Positions 48,742 to 58,035 of a DNA stretch of 64,000 nt are shown here, in pieces. The position numbers were made by a program, and so were the translations under genes. Origin of the DNA: Deltaproteobacteria bacterium (GTDB lineage: Bacteria > Myxococcota > XYA12-FULL-58-9). The stretch is from contig JACRCV010000042.1 of the NCBI GenBank assembly GCA_016218825.1, positions 50,041 to 114,040 on the forward strand, in the 5' to 3' direction. Every line of letters begins with the position of its first letter. Position 1 is the first letter of the stretch. The notes beneath the pieces are model-generated. The model did no database searches. It worked only from the letters and a program-made list of their open reading frames with translations, and was not told where the DNA came from.

Positions 48742-48990
48742 CTAGCGGGGCGGCTCACCCGCAAACGGCGGCTGCAGCGCGAGGGTGGGGTTTGCAGCGG
48801 CTTCTGGGCAGTTCTCGCGGCGCCAGGCCTTCTCACGCTTGAAGTCGTCGACCACATACGCGGCCTGCGGACGGTGGCGGTCGATCACGACGCCAACCAC
48901 GTCGACCAGATCCCACGCCAGAGCGCCCAGAAACTCGAAGAACGGCAGACGCGGAGTGCAACGATCGACGTTCGATGTCTCGCTTGCCAT
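48742..48990 (-). CDS. Small protein of unknown function (82 aa)
   Basis: MASETSNVDRCTPRLPFFEFLGALAWDLVDVVGVVIDRHRPQAAYVVDDFKREKAWRRENCPEAAANP...; GAGGAGG Shine-Dalgarno at good spacing. Confidence 0.6.
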   Translation of the reverse strand: MASETSNVDRCTPRLPFFEFLGALAWDLVDVVGVVIDRHRPQAAYVVDDFKREKAWRRENCPEAAANPTLALQPPFAGEPPR

Positions 48991-49162
48991 GTGGAACCTC
49001 CTCGAGGATGAAGAGCAAAGCCCTGGCCGTTTACAGCCGAGTGACTCGTTATCGGCGACCCTCCGGCGGTGTTGCGCCAACCGAAGTCGACACCGTCTCT
49101 CGCCAACGCCGAGAATGTGCTAGGGTGCCGCCGCGCTTCGAAAGCCCGAGGAGGTCAGAATC

Positions 49163-49435
49163 ATGAACCGCATCAAAGCGTTGGTCATCCTGGTGGCGGC
49201 GGCGGCGACTGTCTCCGTCATCGGTTGTGGCAGCACCGGCGCCTGCGTCGGCAGCGGCGGCGTGCTGTCGTCCCCGGAGTGCAAGGAGGATTGGAGCGAG
49301 GCGGAGTGCGACGACTGGGGCGCCCAAGGGGTCAACGGCGCCGCCTGGACCTACCACGGCGGCGACTCCTGCAGCGACCTCGGCTACACCTCGCAGTGCT
49401 CGGACGGCAGCTTCCGGCTGCCGGGGAACTGCTAG
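49163..49435 (+). CDS. Small lipoprotein (90 aa)
   Basis: MNRIKALVILVAAAATVSVIGCGS lipobox; Cys-rich mature part; GAGGAGG upstream. Confidence 0.8.
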   Translation: MNRIKALVILVAAAATVSVIGCGSTGACVGSGGVLSSPECKEDWSEAECDDWGAQGVNGAAWTYHGGDSCSDLGYTSQCSDGSFRLPGNC

Positions 49436-49556
49436 GAGGCATCGAGCATCTGGCTCTGCCAGTGCGAGGTGCGGGGGTTCGGGGGGACGCAGAGCCGGCG
49501 CGCCGCGCCCGAGAGAGCCTCGGGTATCCAGCCGGCGGGCGGCCCCCCCGCTCTAG
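49433..49556 (+). repeat. Dispersed structured repeat, copy B
   Basis: Same consensus as copy A, immediately abutting the stop codon of the 49163-49435 CDS; ends GGGCGGCCCCCCCGCTCTA. Confidence 0.9.
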
Positions 49557-49599
49557 AGCCCGGATCACGCCGGTTTGGCGTCGAGCGCTTCGGTGACGC

Positions 49600-51369
49600 C
49601 TAAGGCACCGTCCTGTACGCCCCGGCGTCCCACGGCGCGCTCAGTGCCCGCCCGGCGAGATCCACCAGGAACGTGGACGACATCGGGAAGTCCGGATCGA
49701 ACGCATATTGGGTCGCGAACAGCGCGCTGTAGCTCTCGAAGATTGGCTGCAACACCGCCGTCAGGTCGGCGCCGGAGCCGATACAGGCGGCACCCGCCGT
49801 CGGGTCGAGTTGATAGTCGCCGCCGGCGGCGTCGGCGAACACCGCGCTGCTCGCCGAGACGCAGTTGCCCTCGGCCACCGACCCGGTGCTCGTGCCGTCG
49901 ACGGTGAAGCCGGCCCCGGGGCTCGCGAAGGCAAACAGGTTGTTCGCGATCCGCGCATCGGTCGAGCTGTCGGCGAGCGGCACCGGGCCGTTGCCGACCA
50001 GGGTGTTGTTCGCGAACACCAGGCCGACCGAGTGCCGAAAGGCATAGCGACCGCTGCTGCCGTTTTCCGCCAACAGGTTGCCGTAGAACACCTCGTCGTA
50101 CGACACGCCGCCGGCCTGCTTGGCGTACTCCTCGATGATCCAATACCCGGCGTTGTCGTGGATCGCGTTGCGGCTGAAGAGGTTCTGGCGATGGCCGTTC
50201 GGGGCGTTGTGCAGCGGCCCGTGATCGTACGACAGGATCATGTCGCCGCTGCAGCCGGTCACCTCGTTCTGCACCACCAGCGACCGATAGTTGCCGGAGA
50301 GAGCGATGCCGTCGCCGCAGTCGGCGCGCCCGAAGGCGCTCGGGTCCGCGAACGCCGCGTAGCGGCCGAGATCGATCGTGGTGTAGCCGCCGCCGACGAC
50401 GAGCGCGTTGAAGCGGGCGTAGCTGGTCACCAGGTTGTTGTAGACGACGTTGTAGTTGCCGCAGCCGATGTCGAGGCCCATGGTGCTGCCGACGATGACG
50501 TTGTCGTAGGCCTGGACGTTGTCGGCGAGCTCGTTGCCGATACCGGCGCCGACGCTCGAGCCGCCGATGTCGTAGATCAGGTTGCGGCGGATGACGATGC
50601 GGCGCGGGCGCTGGGCGAGCGGCGGAGTGCCACCCCAGGTGCCCTGGACGTCGATGCCGGACCAGTCGCGGTTGCTGTGCACCACCGAGTCCTCGACGAC
50701 GATGTCGTGGGTGTTGCGGCCCTGGATCTTGATGATCTCCTCGCCGACGTCGTGGACGTCGAGGTTGCGCAACACGATGTCGTGGCTGCCGTCGGTGCTC
50801 GTGCCGGAGGTCGCGCTCACCAGCACGCCGTAGCGCTCGGCGCCGGTGTTCGCGATCTCCAGGTTCTCGATCGTGACGTGATGCCGGCCGATGAGGTTCA
50901 ACACCCCGCGCCAGCTGCCGACGCTGCCGCCGCCGGTGAGCAGCGCGCTGCGATCCGCCGGGCCGCGCACGACGATCGCGCCGCCGGCCTCGCCCGACAC
51001 CGTGACGTCGAACTGCCCGGCGTAGGTCCCGGGCCGCACCTCGATGACGGTGCCCGGCGTCGCGGTCGACAGCGCGGTCTTCAGCGCCGCGGCGGAGGCC
51101 ACCACCATCACGCCGCTCGGATCGACCACCGGGGCACCGGCGTCGCTCGGGGTGCTCGGGTCGCCGGAGTCGCCGGAGTCGCCGCCGGTCGGGCACGGAT
51201 CACCGGCGCTCGCCGGGTCGGCCCCGGCATCGGCCGCGTCGTCCTCCGCCACCTCCGACCCCGACGCCAACGCCGCGGTCCCCAACGTGCCGCTGCAGCC
51301 CGGCGCCACGATGATCACGAAGAGGGCGAGACCGCAGGCGCAAACAACTGCCGAGCACCGAGTCACCAT
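49600..51369 (-). CDS. Secreted parallel beta-helix lipoprotein (polysaccharide-lyase/DUF1565-like fold)
   Basis: Lipobox LFVIIVAPGCSG; VVASAAALKTALSTATPGTVIEVRPGTYAG...HHVTIENLEIANTG...HDIVLRNLDVHDVGEEIIKIQG...RIVIRRNLIYDIGG. Confidence 0.85.
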   Translation of the reverse strand: MVTRCSAVVCACGLALFVIIVAPGCSGTLGTAALASGSEVAEDDAADAGADPASAGDPCPTGGDSGDSGDPSTPSDAGAPVVDPSGVMVVASAAALKTALSTATPGTVIEVRPGTYAGQFDVTVSGEAGGAIVVRGPADRSALLTGGGSVGSWRGVLNLIGRHHVTIENLEIANTGAERYGVLVSATSGTSTDGSHDIVLRNLDVHDVGEEIIKIQGRNTHDIVVEDSVVHSNRDWSGIDVQGTWGGTPPLAQRPRRIVIRRNLIYDIGGSSVGAGIGNELADNVQAYDNVIVGSTMGLDIGCGNYNVVYNNLVTSYARFNALVVGGGYTTIDLGRYAAFADPSAFGRADCGDGIALSGNYRSLVVQNEVTGCSGDMILSYDHGPLHNAPNGHRQNLFSRNAIHDNAGYWIIEEYAKQAGGVSYDEVFYGNLLAENGSSGRYAFRHSVGLVFANNTLVGNGPVPLADSSTDARIANNLFAFASPGAGFTVDGTSTGSVAEGNCVSASSAVFADAAGGDYQLDPTAGAACIGSGADLTAVLQPIFESYSALFATQYAFDPDFPMSSTFLVDLAGRALSAPWDAGAYRTVP

Positions 51370-51519
51370 GGCTCCTCCAGTTCGAGTTGCCGCGTCGCCA
51401 AAACAACAACGATCCGGGCCGGCCGTTCTTTCCGCGGCCCGCGGCGACGATAAAAACACTCATCAATACGGCATGTTATGATGGCAAACGCGCGGCGCCG
51501 GCCGCGGCCCGGGGGAGGC

Positions 51520-52899
51520 TCAGTCGGTGACGCAGCGCACGAGCGGTGCGACGACGCTCTTGTCGGCGTCGGCGTCCTTGCCGGCCGCGAAGTCGAGCAC
51601 CCAGGCGTTCGGCGCCACCTGCCCGCGGCGGCTGGTGCCGCTCCAAAAGGGCGACGGCGGGGTGCCAACGAAGGCGGTGGTGTCGGTCGCCGCGTCGGGG
51701 CTGTTCGGGGTGCGGATGTCGGCGAGGCTCAAGAGCTCGTTCAAGTTCGGCAGCCGCCAGTTGCTGCGGCCACCCCAATCGAGGCTGTCGCAGTAGGCGA
51801 GCGCGCCCTGCCAGTCGAAACCGGCGGCTGCGCCGACGGCGCAGCTCGAGCCCGACATCCCCGCCGGGCAGCCCTGCCAGAGGAGGCCGGTCCGCGAGTC
51901 GCGGACCGTTCGGTCGCTGGCGGTGTCCACCTCGTAGCGCACCAGGGGCAACGGGACGGTCGCGTGGTCGGTGCGGACGCAGCGCACCGAGCAGAGGTTG
52001 GTCTTGCCGTAACCCCGAGAGAGACCGCCGCTGCCGAGGTAGACGACCCAGCCGGTGCCGTCCCACTGCGCGGTCGCCGAGGTCCAGGCCCAGAGCCCCG
52101 AGGCGATGCCGGGGAACACGCCGGCATCCAGCGCCGGCGCCGGCACCTCGAAGTCGATGATCGAGCGGGCCTCGAACGGGTCGGGCACGCGCCAGTCGTC
52201 GAAGCCGCTCCAGACCAGGTCTTCACACTCGGTGTGCGCCCTGTCGAAGGTAAAGCCGTCGGTCGAGCCCGTGAGGTTGGCGCAGCCGGCGCCGCCGCGC
52301 CCGACGACGCAGGCGAGCCACATCAGGCCGGTGACCGCGTCGGTCACCACCGGCTCCTCGGCGGCACCGAAGACGTGGCGCACGAAGCGCTCGCCGACGG
52401 ACGGGTGCAGGACGTCCCAACCGACCTGCGCGTCCTGGCCGTAGAACGGCTCGCCCGACTGCGGACAGGCGCCCAGCACGCCGGCGGCGTCGTAGCAGAG
52501 GGTCACGCTGGTGTCGGGGATCGCGAAGCCGGGGCCGGGCGGGTTGCACCCCGGTGTCCCGCAGCCCGGCGACGCGCACCCTTGGTCGATGCAGAGGTCG
52601 TAGCTGAAGCCCGGCGGGTCCGCGGTGTTGCAGCGGCTCAGGTCGGGCAGCGCTGCGCAGGAGCTCGGCAGGCACTCTTGGCCGGCCGGGTCGTAGCCGG
52701 GATCACAGACGCAGCCGGCCGCGCCGCCGGCGTCGACGCAGCGCCCGTGGTTCGAGCACCGGACCCCGATGCACACCGGCGGCAGGCCGTGCTCGACGAT
52801 GTCGGAGCGCCCGCACGCCGCCATGAGCGCGAGCCCGGCCAAAGCGACGACCGCGAAAGAACGCAGCGCGAGACGGGAAGGATCAGCGCGTCGCACCAT
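51520..52899 (-). CDS. Lipoprotein with EGF-like Cys region and two DUF1566-type domains
   Basis: VVALAGLALMAACGRS lipobox; VTDAVTGLMWLAC...DDWRVPDPFEARSIIDF and RTGLLWQGC...SNWRLPNLNELLSLAD...PFWSGTS. Confidence 0.85.
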   Translation of the reverse strand: MVRRADPSRLALRSFAVVALAGLALMAACGRSDIVEHGLPPVCIGVRCSNHGRCVDAGGAAGCVCDPGYDPAGQECLPSSCAALPDLSRCNTADPPGFSYDLCIDQGCASPGCGTPGCNPPGPGFAIPDTSVTLCYDAAGVLGACPQSGEPFYGQDAQVGWDVLHPSVGERFVRHVFGAAEEPVVTDAVTGLMWLACVVGRGGAGCANLTGSTDGFTFDRAHTECEDLVWSGFDDWRVPDPFEARSIIDFEVPAPALDAGVFPGIASGLWAWTSATAQWDGTGWVVYLGSGGLSRGYGKTNLCSVRCVRTDHATVPLPLVRYEVDTASDRTVRDSRTGLLWQGCPAGMSGSSCAVGAAAGFDWQGALAYCDSLDWGGRSNWRLPNLNELLSLADIRTPNSPDAATDTTAFVGTPPSPFWSGTSRRGQVAPNAWVLDFAAGKDADADKSVVAPLVRCVTD

Positions 52900-53947
52900 C
52901 GCATCCTAGTTCTAGACGCAAGGCGCTGACCAGCGTCTCGTAGCGTCCGGCGGGGAATCGGCGTTGGTGACGCTTGGTCGCCGCGCAGCCGGCCTCCGGG
53001 TCTTTGAGCCGGGACGCCAGCACGTCGCAGAGCTCGTAGCTCAAGCTCTCCTCGAGATCGCGGTCATGAAGCTCGGGGAGCACTTGCTGCAGGCGCAGGG
53101 CGAGGTCGCGGAAGCGCTTGCGGATCCGGAGCTCCTCGAGCTCGGCCAAGACCGCGGCGACGTCCAGAGGCGCGCGAGCCTCCGCCAGCGCCGGCCGGGG
53201 GGAGAGACGACGCCCCTTGATGGCCTTGGCGACCGGAGCCTTCGCAGCGCTCGCCTGGAGCACGTCCACCGCGGGCAGGTCCACCGCGGGGCTGCGGTCG
53301 GGAGCCGGCGCCGGCCGCTCCGGCCAATCGAGCCCTTGGCCCGGCCCGAGCGTGACCTCGGCGCGGTTCGGCCGGTGAAACTTGACCTTGCCCTCGTGCA
53401 CCGTGACGTGACCGCCGCCGTCCCCTTGGACGATCGTGAAGCGGGTCCCGACGACCTCGATGCTGCCGTCCGACACCGCGACCACGAACGGCGGCAGCGT
53501 GCGCGGCCGCGGCGCCACGGTGAGCTCCACCTGCCCGAACACCACGCGGAGGTCCTTGCCCTCGCGCCGCACGTGGCTCTTCGGGAAGACCGCGAGCCGC
53601 ACCCCGAGCGCCGCCGAGTGGAGCTCGGCGCTCCCGGCCGCCACCCGAACGCCGTCGTGCCCGTCGGCCTCGAGGCGGAGCGCGCCCTGTCGGGACGCCA
53701 CCTCGAACCCGGCGATCGGCATCGACCGGCGGTGCGCCACGACGACCGCCAGGCCCGCCGCCACCGCGGCGGCGAAGCTCAGCCCCAACGCCAGGCGTCT
53801 CGTCCACGGCCGGGCGTTTGTGACCCGGCCGGCCCGCTCCGCCCGGAGCTGCCGGAAGGAACCGGCCGGCGCCTCGAGATCGGTGAGGTCGGCGTCGAGC
53901 GCGAACAGGGCGCCCTTCAGGTCACGAACCCGCGTCGGCTCAACCAT
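52883..53947 (-). CDS. FecR-domain protein
   Basis: One TM, then GSAELHSAALGVRLAVFPKSHVRREGKDLRVVFGQVELTVAPR...VSDGSIEVVGTRFTIVQGDGGGHVTVHEGKVKFHR. Confidence 0.88.
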   Translation of the reverse strand: MVEPTRVRDLKGALFALDADLTDLEAPAGSFRQLRAERAGRVTNARPWTRRLALGLSFAAAVAAGLAVVVAHRRSMPIAGFEVASRQGALRLEADGHDGVRVAAGSAELHSAALGVRLAVFPKSHVRREGKDLRVVFGQVELTVAPRPRTLPPFVVAVSDGSIEVVGTRFTIVQGDGGGHVTVHEGKVKFHRPNRAEVTLGPGQGLDWPERPAPAPDRSPAVDLPAVDVLQASAAKAPVAKAIKGRRLSPRPALAEARAPLDVAAVLAELEELRIRKRFRDLALRLQQVLPELHDRDLEESLSYELCDVLASRLKDPEAGCAATKRHQRRFPAGRYETLVSALRLELGCDGATR

Positions 53948-54497
53948 CGCCCACCTCGAAGCCCCGATCGCGCAAGCGCCCTGCCGCCCTCTTCAGGAGC
54001 TTCGAGACCTGCCCTTCGCTCCGCGCCAGCGCATGCGCGATCTCGGTCTGCGACCGCCCGTCCAAGTGCTTCATCACCACCGCGGCGCGCTCCTCGGCCG
54101 ACAGGCTCGCGAGCGCCTCCCAGAGGTGGCGCCAATCGCGCCGGGTCTGCACCGTGCGCTCCGGCGACGGCGGCGCGCTCCTCCCGGGCTCGGCGGCGAG
54201 CGCCGCCTGCACCCGCGCAAAGACGCCGCGCTCGCGCCGCTGCCGATCGATGCACAGCCGGGTGGCGACGGTCAGCAGCCAACCGGCGATGTTGGCGCCG
54301 CGGTCGAGGCTCGAGGCGTTCGCCATCAGCCGCATGAAGACGTCGTGGGTCGCGTCGGCGGCGAAGTCGCGGTCACCGCTCGCGAACATCAGGCAGCGGC
54401 GGTAGACCAACGGTCCGTGCCGGGTGTACTGCTCCTCCACGAACTCCTCCTCGTCGGAGGATAACGAACGAACGGGCTCGGTCTTTCCGGCGCTCAC
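53940..54497 (-). CDS. ECF-type RNA polymerase sigma factor
   Basis: LVYRRCLMFASGDRDFAADATHDVFMRLM...IAGWLLTVATRLCIDRQRRE...LSAEERAAVVMKHLDGRSQTEIAHALARSEGQVSKLLKRA. Confidence 0.92.
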   Translation of the reverse strand: MSAGKTEPVRSLSSDEEEFVEEQYTRHGPLVYRRCLMFASGDRDFAADATHDVFMRLMANASSLDRGANIAGWLLTVATRLCIDRQRRERGVFARVQAALAAEPGRSAPPSPERTVQTRRDWRHLWEALASLSAEERAAVVMKHLDGRSQTEIAHALARSEGQVSKLLKRAAGRLRDRGFEVGDG

Positions 54498-55450
54498 GGC
54501 GCGGCATCATAGGCGAGAGTGAGGGCCGCCGCGAGGCGGGCCGGCGTCGCCTCCCAGAGCGTGGTGCCGGTCTCGCGGTCCTCGTGCACCCGCCGGACCC
54601 GCGACAGGACCAGCCGCAGCTCCAACCCCAGCGCGAGCCCGGCGCCGACCCGAAGCCCGCCGGCGACGCTTGAATCAACAACGAAATCATACCGTTTGCC
54701 GCGGTCGCCCGGGCCGTCGCCGTCGTCGAAAGCGAAGTGGTGCGCCCACAAGCCGAGGCCCGCCACCGCCGTGAGGCTCGCGCGGTCTCCGGCGGCGCGC
54801 ACGCCGACGCCGGCGCGCGGCTCCCACTCGAAGATGGACAGGCGCCTGTCGACCCCGAGCGCCCGGGCGGCGGTGACGCCGAGGGCGCCCTGCCACCAAC
54901 CGGTGCGCGGCCCGAGCCACGCCTGGAGGTCGACGAGGGCGGAGACGCTCCCCGGGTTCCAGAGACCGCCGAGCCCCAGCTTCACGCCCTCGGCAAACGC
55001 CGACACCGGTGGCGGCGCGGGCGCCGGGCCGGGCGGCGGCGGCGAGGCGTCCACGGCCGGCGCAACGAGATGGACGCGGGCTTCGCGCAGCAGCGTGATC
55101 GCACGGTGCAGGGTCGCGAGGTGGGCGTCCTCGAGGCCGTGGCCGCGCCACACCACTCGATCCTCGTAGCTGCCGGCCTCGGAGCGCACGACGACGAGGA
55201 GGGTGTCGGCCTCGGGCTGCGACAGGGTCAAGACCAGGGCCGCGACGCCGCCGGAATCGACCGCGGCCAGGCCCTCCTGGGTGACGCGCAAGAGCAGGCT
55301 CTTGTAGAGGTCGCCCACCCGTAGCCGTTCGTAGGCGGCGTGGTCGATGCCCCGGACCTCGATCGCGACCGTGGGCGGCGGGCGGTCTTGGGCCGGGGAC
55401 GCCGCTAAGCACACCGAAACAAGGGCCGCCGCGAGAGCAGTCATCAGCAT
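54494..55450 (-). CDS. Secreted protein of unknown function, co-operonic with ECF sigma/FecR
   Basis: Signal LMTALAAALVSVCLAA; ATGA overlap with the sigma-factor gene; beta-rich C-terminus. Confidence 0.75.
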   Translation of the reverse strand: MLMTALAAALVSVCLAASPAQDRPPPTVAIEVRGIDHAAYERLRVGDLYKSLLLRVTQEGLAAVDSGGVAALVLTLSQPEADTLLVVVRSEAGSYEDRVVWRGHGLEDAHLATLHRAITLLREARVHLVAPAVDASPPPPGPAPAPPPVSAFAEGVKLGLGGLWNPGSVSALVDLQAWLGPRTGWWQGALGVTAARALGVDRRLSIFEWEPRAGVGVRAAGDRASLTAVAGLGLWAHHFAFDDGDGPGDRGKRYDFVVDSSVAGGLRVGAGLALGLELRLVLSRVRRVHEDRETGTTLWEATPARLAAALTLAYDAAP

Positions 55451-55496
55451 CGCTTGCGCCGACCATGCCACAGTGGGCCGCGCGATCAATGGGGCG

Positions 55497-55551
55497 GCGC
55501 CGCGCCCCGAGAGAGCCTCGGGTATCGAGCCGGCGGGCGGTCCCCCCGCTC
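55497..55551 (+). repeat. Dispersed structured repeat, partial copy C1 (3' half)
   Basis: GCGCCGCGCCCCGAGAGAGCCTCGGGTATCGAGCCGGCGGGCGGTCCCCCCGCT. Confidence 0.85.
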
Positions 55552-55552
55552 C

Positions 55553-55675
55553 AGGAGGCATCGAGCATCTGGCTCTGCCAGTGCGAGGTGCGGGGGTTCG
55601 GGGGGACGAGAGAGCCGGCGCGCCGCGCCCGGAGAGAGCTTCGGGTGTCGAGCCGGCGGGCGGTCCCCCCGCTCT
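55553..55675 (+). repeat. Dispersed structured repeat, copy C2
   Basis: GGAGGCATCGAGCATCTGGCTCTGCCAGTGCGAGGTGCGGGGGTTCGGGGGGACG...GCCGGCGGGCGGTCCCCCCGCTCTA. Confidence 0.9.
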
Positions 55676-57758
55676 AAAGGAACTTCTGCGCGAACTCCGC
55701 GCTCTTCAGCATGTCGGCGGCACGCTCAACCCGGTTGCCGGCGTTGATGGCGTCGATGGTGGACGCGAGGCCGCCGGGGTCCGCTTCCCGCCCGAGGATG
55801 CCGCGGTAGAGCTCCTTCGCCAGCTGCTCCGCGGTGAGCTGCGAGCGCTGCTCTGCATACTCCGGGCTCGAGAACAGCGTCTGGCAGAAGGTCTCCATCG
55901 TCATGCCGTTCGTGATCGCGTCGGTGTAGCTGGCGAGGCCACCCGCGTCCGGCTCGCGGCCCAGGATGCCGCGGTAGCCGTGGGTGACCTTGATCGAGGC
56001 CGCGGAGGCGGTGGGAGGCTGCGGCGTCCCGGGCGTCTGGCCGCTGCCGACGACGATGGCGACGTTCGTGGACTTGGCGCCGAACCAGGCGACGGCGTCC
56101 TGGAGCATCTGCCACTGGAAGTTGTAGGTGCCGGCGGCGGCGGGCGCGGTCAGGGTCGCGCTGAGCTCGGTGGTGGCGCCGCTGGGCACGCTGGCGGCCG
56201 CGGGGAACGCGATGCGGTTCGTGCCCCAGGTCATGTTGTCGCGGGGGTTCTCGGAGCCGAGGTAGTAGCGGGCCGCGAGCGACCAGGTCGCAGAGCCGGT
56301 GTTGCGCATCGAGATCCTGACCGTGAAGCGCTGCCCCGGGCTGACGCTCGCCGGCACCACCTGCGACACGAACAGGGCGGCGTTGGCGCCGGTCGGCGTG
56401 ACCGGTGGCTGTGGATTGTCGCCGGGCGGTGGGGTGCTGGGCAGGCTCGAGCCGAGCGGCCGCTCGCCGCGCAGCATCTTGGTGGCCTCGCCGGCCAGCC
56501 GCAGGTACCAGTCGCTCGGCACCGCCTCGCCGTCGACGTCGAGGGGCAGGAACGACGCCTGCACCGGGGTCGCCGCGGTCGTCGCCGCGACCTTCAGCAT
56601 CGCGGTGCCCTCGTCGACCTCGTCGAACATCGCGCCGAAGAGCATCTTGCTGCCGGCGGCGATCGCGTTGTAGGCCTGACGCCAGTAGAACCGGCCGCCG
56701 CGCCGTGGGATCAGGTTGTACGGCGAGTCCTCGCCGCGCACCCGCATGAGGTTGTGCCAGGAGAAGCCCGGGAAGATGACCGGCATGTAGTCGCGGCCGT
56801 TGTTCCTGGCCTCGGCGAGGTCGGCGCTGATGGTCCGCTTGTAAGAGTCGGCGCCGGCGTCGTCGCCAAACGCGCCCACCGCCCAGGGGCTGATGATGTC
56901 GAAGGAGCGATAGATGGCGGCCCAGGCGGGATCGGTCTTCGACGCGCCGCCAAGGCTGCGCCAATGAAGCGGCACGCCGCCCAAGAGCGTCACCTGCTCG
57001 GCGCCCGGCGCGCTCCTTTGGAAGTGATCGATGATGGCGCGCGCCTGGTCGGGGGTGCCGACGCGGTCGTTGAAGCCCAGGCCCCAGATGGCCAAGACCG
57101 GCTTGCCGTTGTGCCGCAGGTAGCGCGAGCTCTCGGTGATGCGGAGGGTGTTCACCATGTATGCCCAGTCGCGCTTCACGACGTCGACCAGGCTCGACTC
57201 ACTCGCGCCGGAGACGTCGTACATCAGCGCGAACACCCGGCCGTGGGCCTCGGCGCCGGCGCGCACGTTCGCCGCCACCTTGTTGCGGAAGTCGAACAAG
57301 GCGGCGTTGCCGAGCTCGCCGGTGAAGCGCTGCAGCAAGACGCCGTCGATGCCGTAGTCCTGCATCCACTTGAAGTGGCGGACCACGGTCTTCTGCCGAT
57401 AGGCCGAGTAGAGCGGCGCGGCGCTGCCGTCGGGCTTGGTGAAGCCGGTGTTGCAGCGCTCGTCGGCGTCCAGCTCCGACATCTCGGGCCAGAGATCGAC
57501 GGTCGGGGTGCTCGGTGACGCGCGGCCTTGGAACCAGTGGACCCAGTTGTTGACCCGCGAGCCGTCGCCGGGACACCCGAACCAGCCCTGGTACCCCATC
57601 ATCATCTTGCCGTTCATGCTGTCGGTCGAGACCAGGCTCTGGTCCTCGTCGCCCGGCTCGAGCACCTCGAGGGCGGCCTCGGTGCCGCACGCCACCGGGA
57701 GCGCGAGGGTGGCGAGAAGCGAGGCGAGGCGCGGCGCGCTCGGAGCGAATGCGGTCAT
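55674..57758 (-). CDS. GH71/GH99-like secreted protein with NBR1-Ig-like domain and two DUF4214 repeats
   Basis: GKMMMGYQGWFGCPGDGS...HFKWMQDYGIDGVLLQRF...; FVSQVVPASVSPGQRFTVRISMRNTGSATWS; YRGILGREPDAGGLASYTDAI and LYRGILGREADPGGLASTIDAI. Confidence 0.85.
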   Translation of the reverse strand: MTAFAPSAPRLASLLATLALPVACGTEAALEVLEPGDEDQSLVSTDSMNGKMMMGYQGWFGCPGDGSRVNNWVHWFQGRASPSTPTVDLWPEMSELDADERCNTGFTKPDGSAAPLYSAYRQKTVVRHFKWMQDYGIDGVLLQRFTGELGNAALFDFRNKVAANVRAGAEAHGRVFALMYDVSGASESSLVDVVKRDWAYMVNTLRITESSRYLRHNGKPVLAIWGLGFNDRVGTPDQARAIIDHFQRSAPGAEQVTLLGGVPLHWRSLGGASKTDPAWAAIYRSFDIISPWAVGAFGDDAGADSYKRTISADLAEARNNGRDYMPVIFPGFSWHNLMRVRGEDSPYNLIPRRGGRFYWRQAYNAIAAGSKMLFGAMFDEVDEGTAMLKVAATTAATPVQASFLPLDVDGEAVPSDWYLRLAGEATKMLRGERPLGSSLPSTPPPGDNPQPPVTPTGANAALFVSQVVPASVSPGQRFTVRISMRNTGSATWSLAARYYLGSENPRDNMTWGTNRIAFPAAASVPSGATTELSATLTAPAAAGTYNFQWQMLQDAVAWFGAKSTNVAIVVGSGQTPGTPQPPTASAASIKVTHGYRGILGREPDAGGLASYTDAITNGMTMETFCQTLFSSPEYAEQRSQLTAEQLAKELYRGILGREADPGGLASTIDAINAGNRVERAADMLKSAEFAQKFL

Positions 57759-58035
57759 GGGCAGTTCTCCTCGTCCTTCGCAGAACGCACGATCCATGCC
57801 GCCGTACGCCGCGCGGCCGGGGTTGGGGAAGCCGGACCGCCGGCGAGGATTATCTCGAATACTCGGCTAATTACGGCGACTGCGCGGCCGGGCGCGCGAA
57901 CGGCGGACGGCCGCGAAGAGCGCGCGCGTAGCCAGGCTGCTACTCGGGAACGCCCGGGTGCCTCGGCGCCGGGTCGGATTTGCCGCTACCCCGGGTCTTG
58001 GGGCATGCTGACTCACCTTCCGGAGGGGCGCTCGC

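Noticed and set aside
48504-48842. ORFs through the dispersed repeats sharing EHLALPVRGAGVRGD as a possible repeated peptide
   Set aside because: Frame changes after the shared core between copies and no consistent start; shared peptide follows from DNA repeat identity, while loop/stem conservation fits structure better. Not fully excluded.
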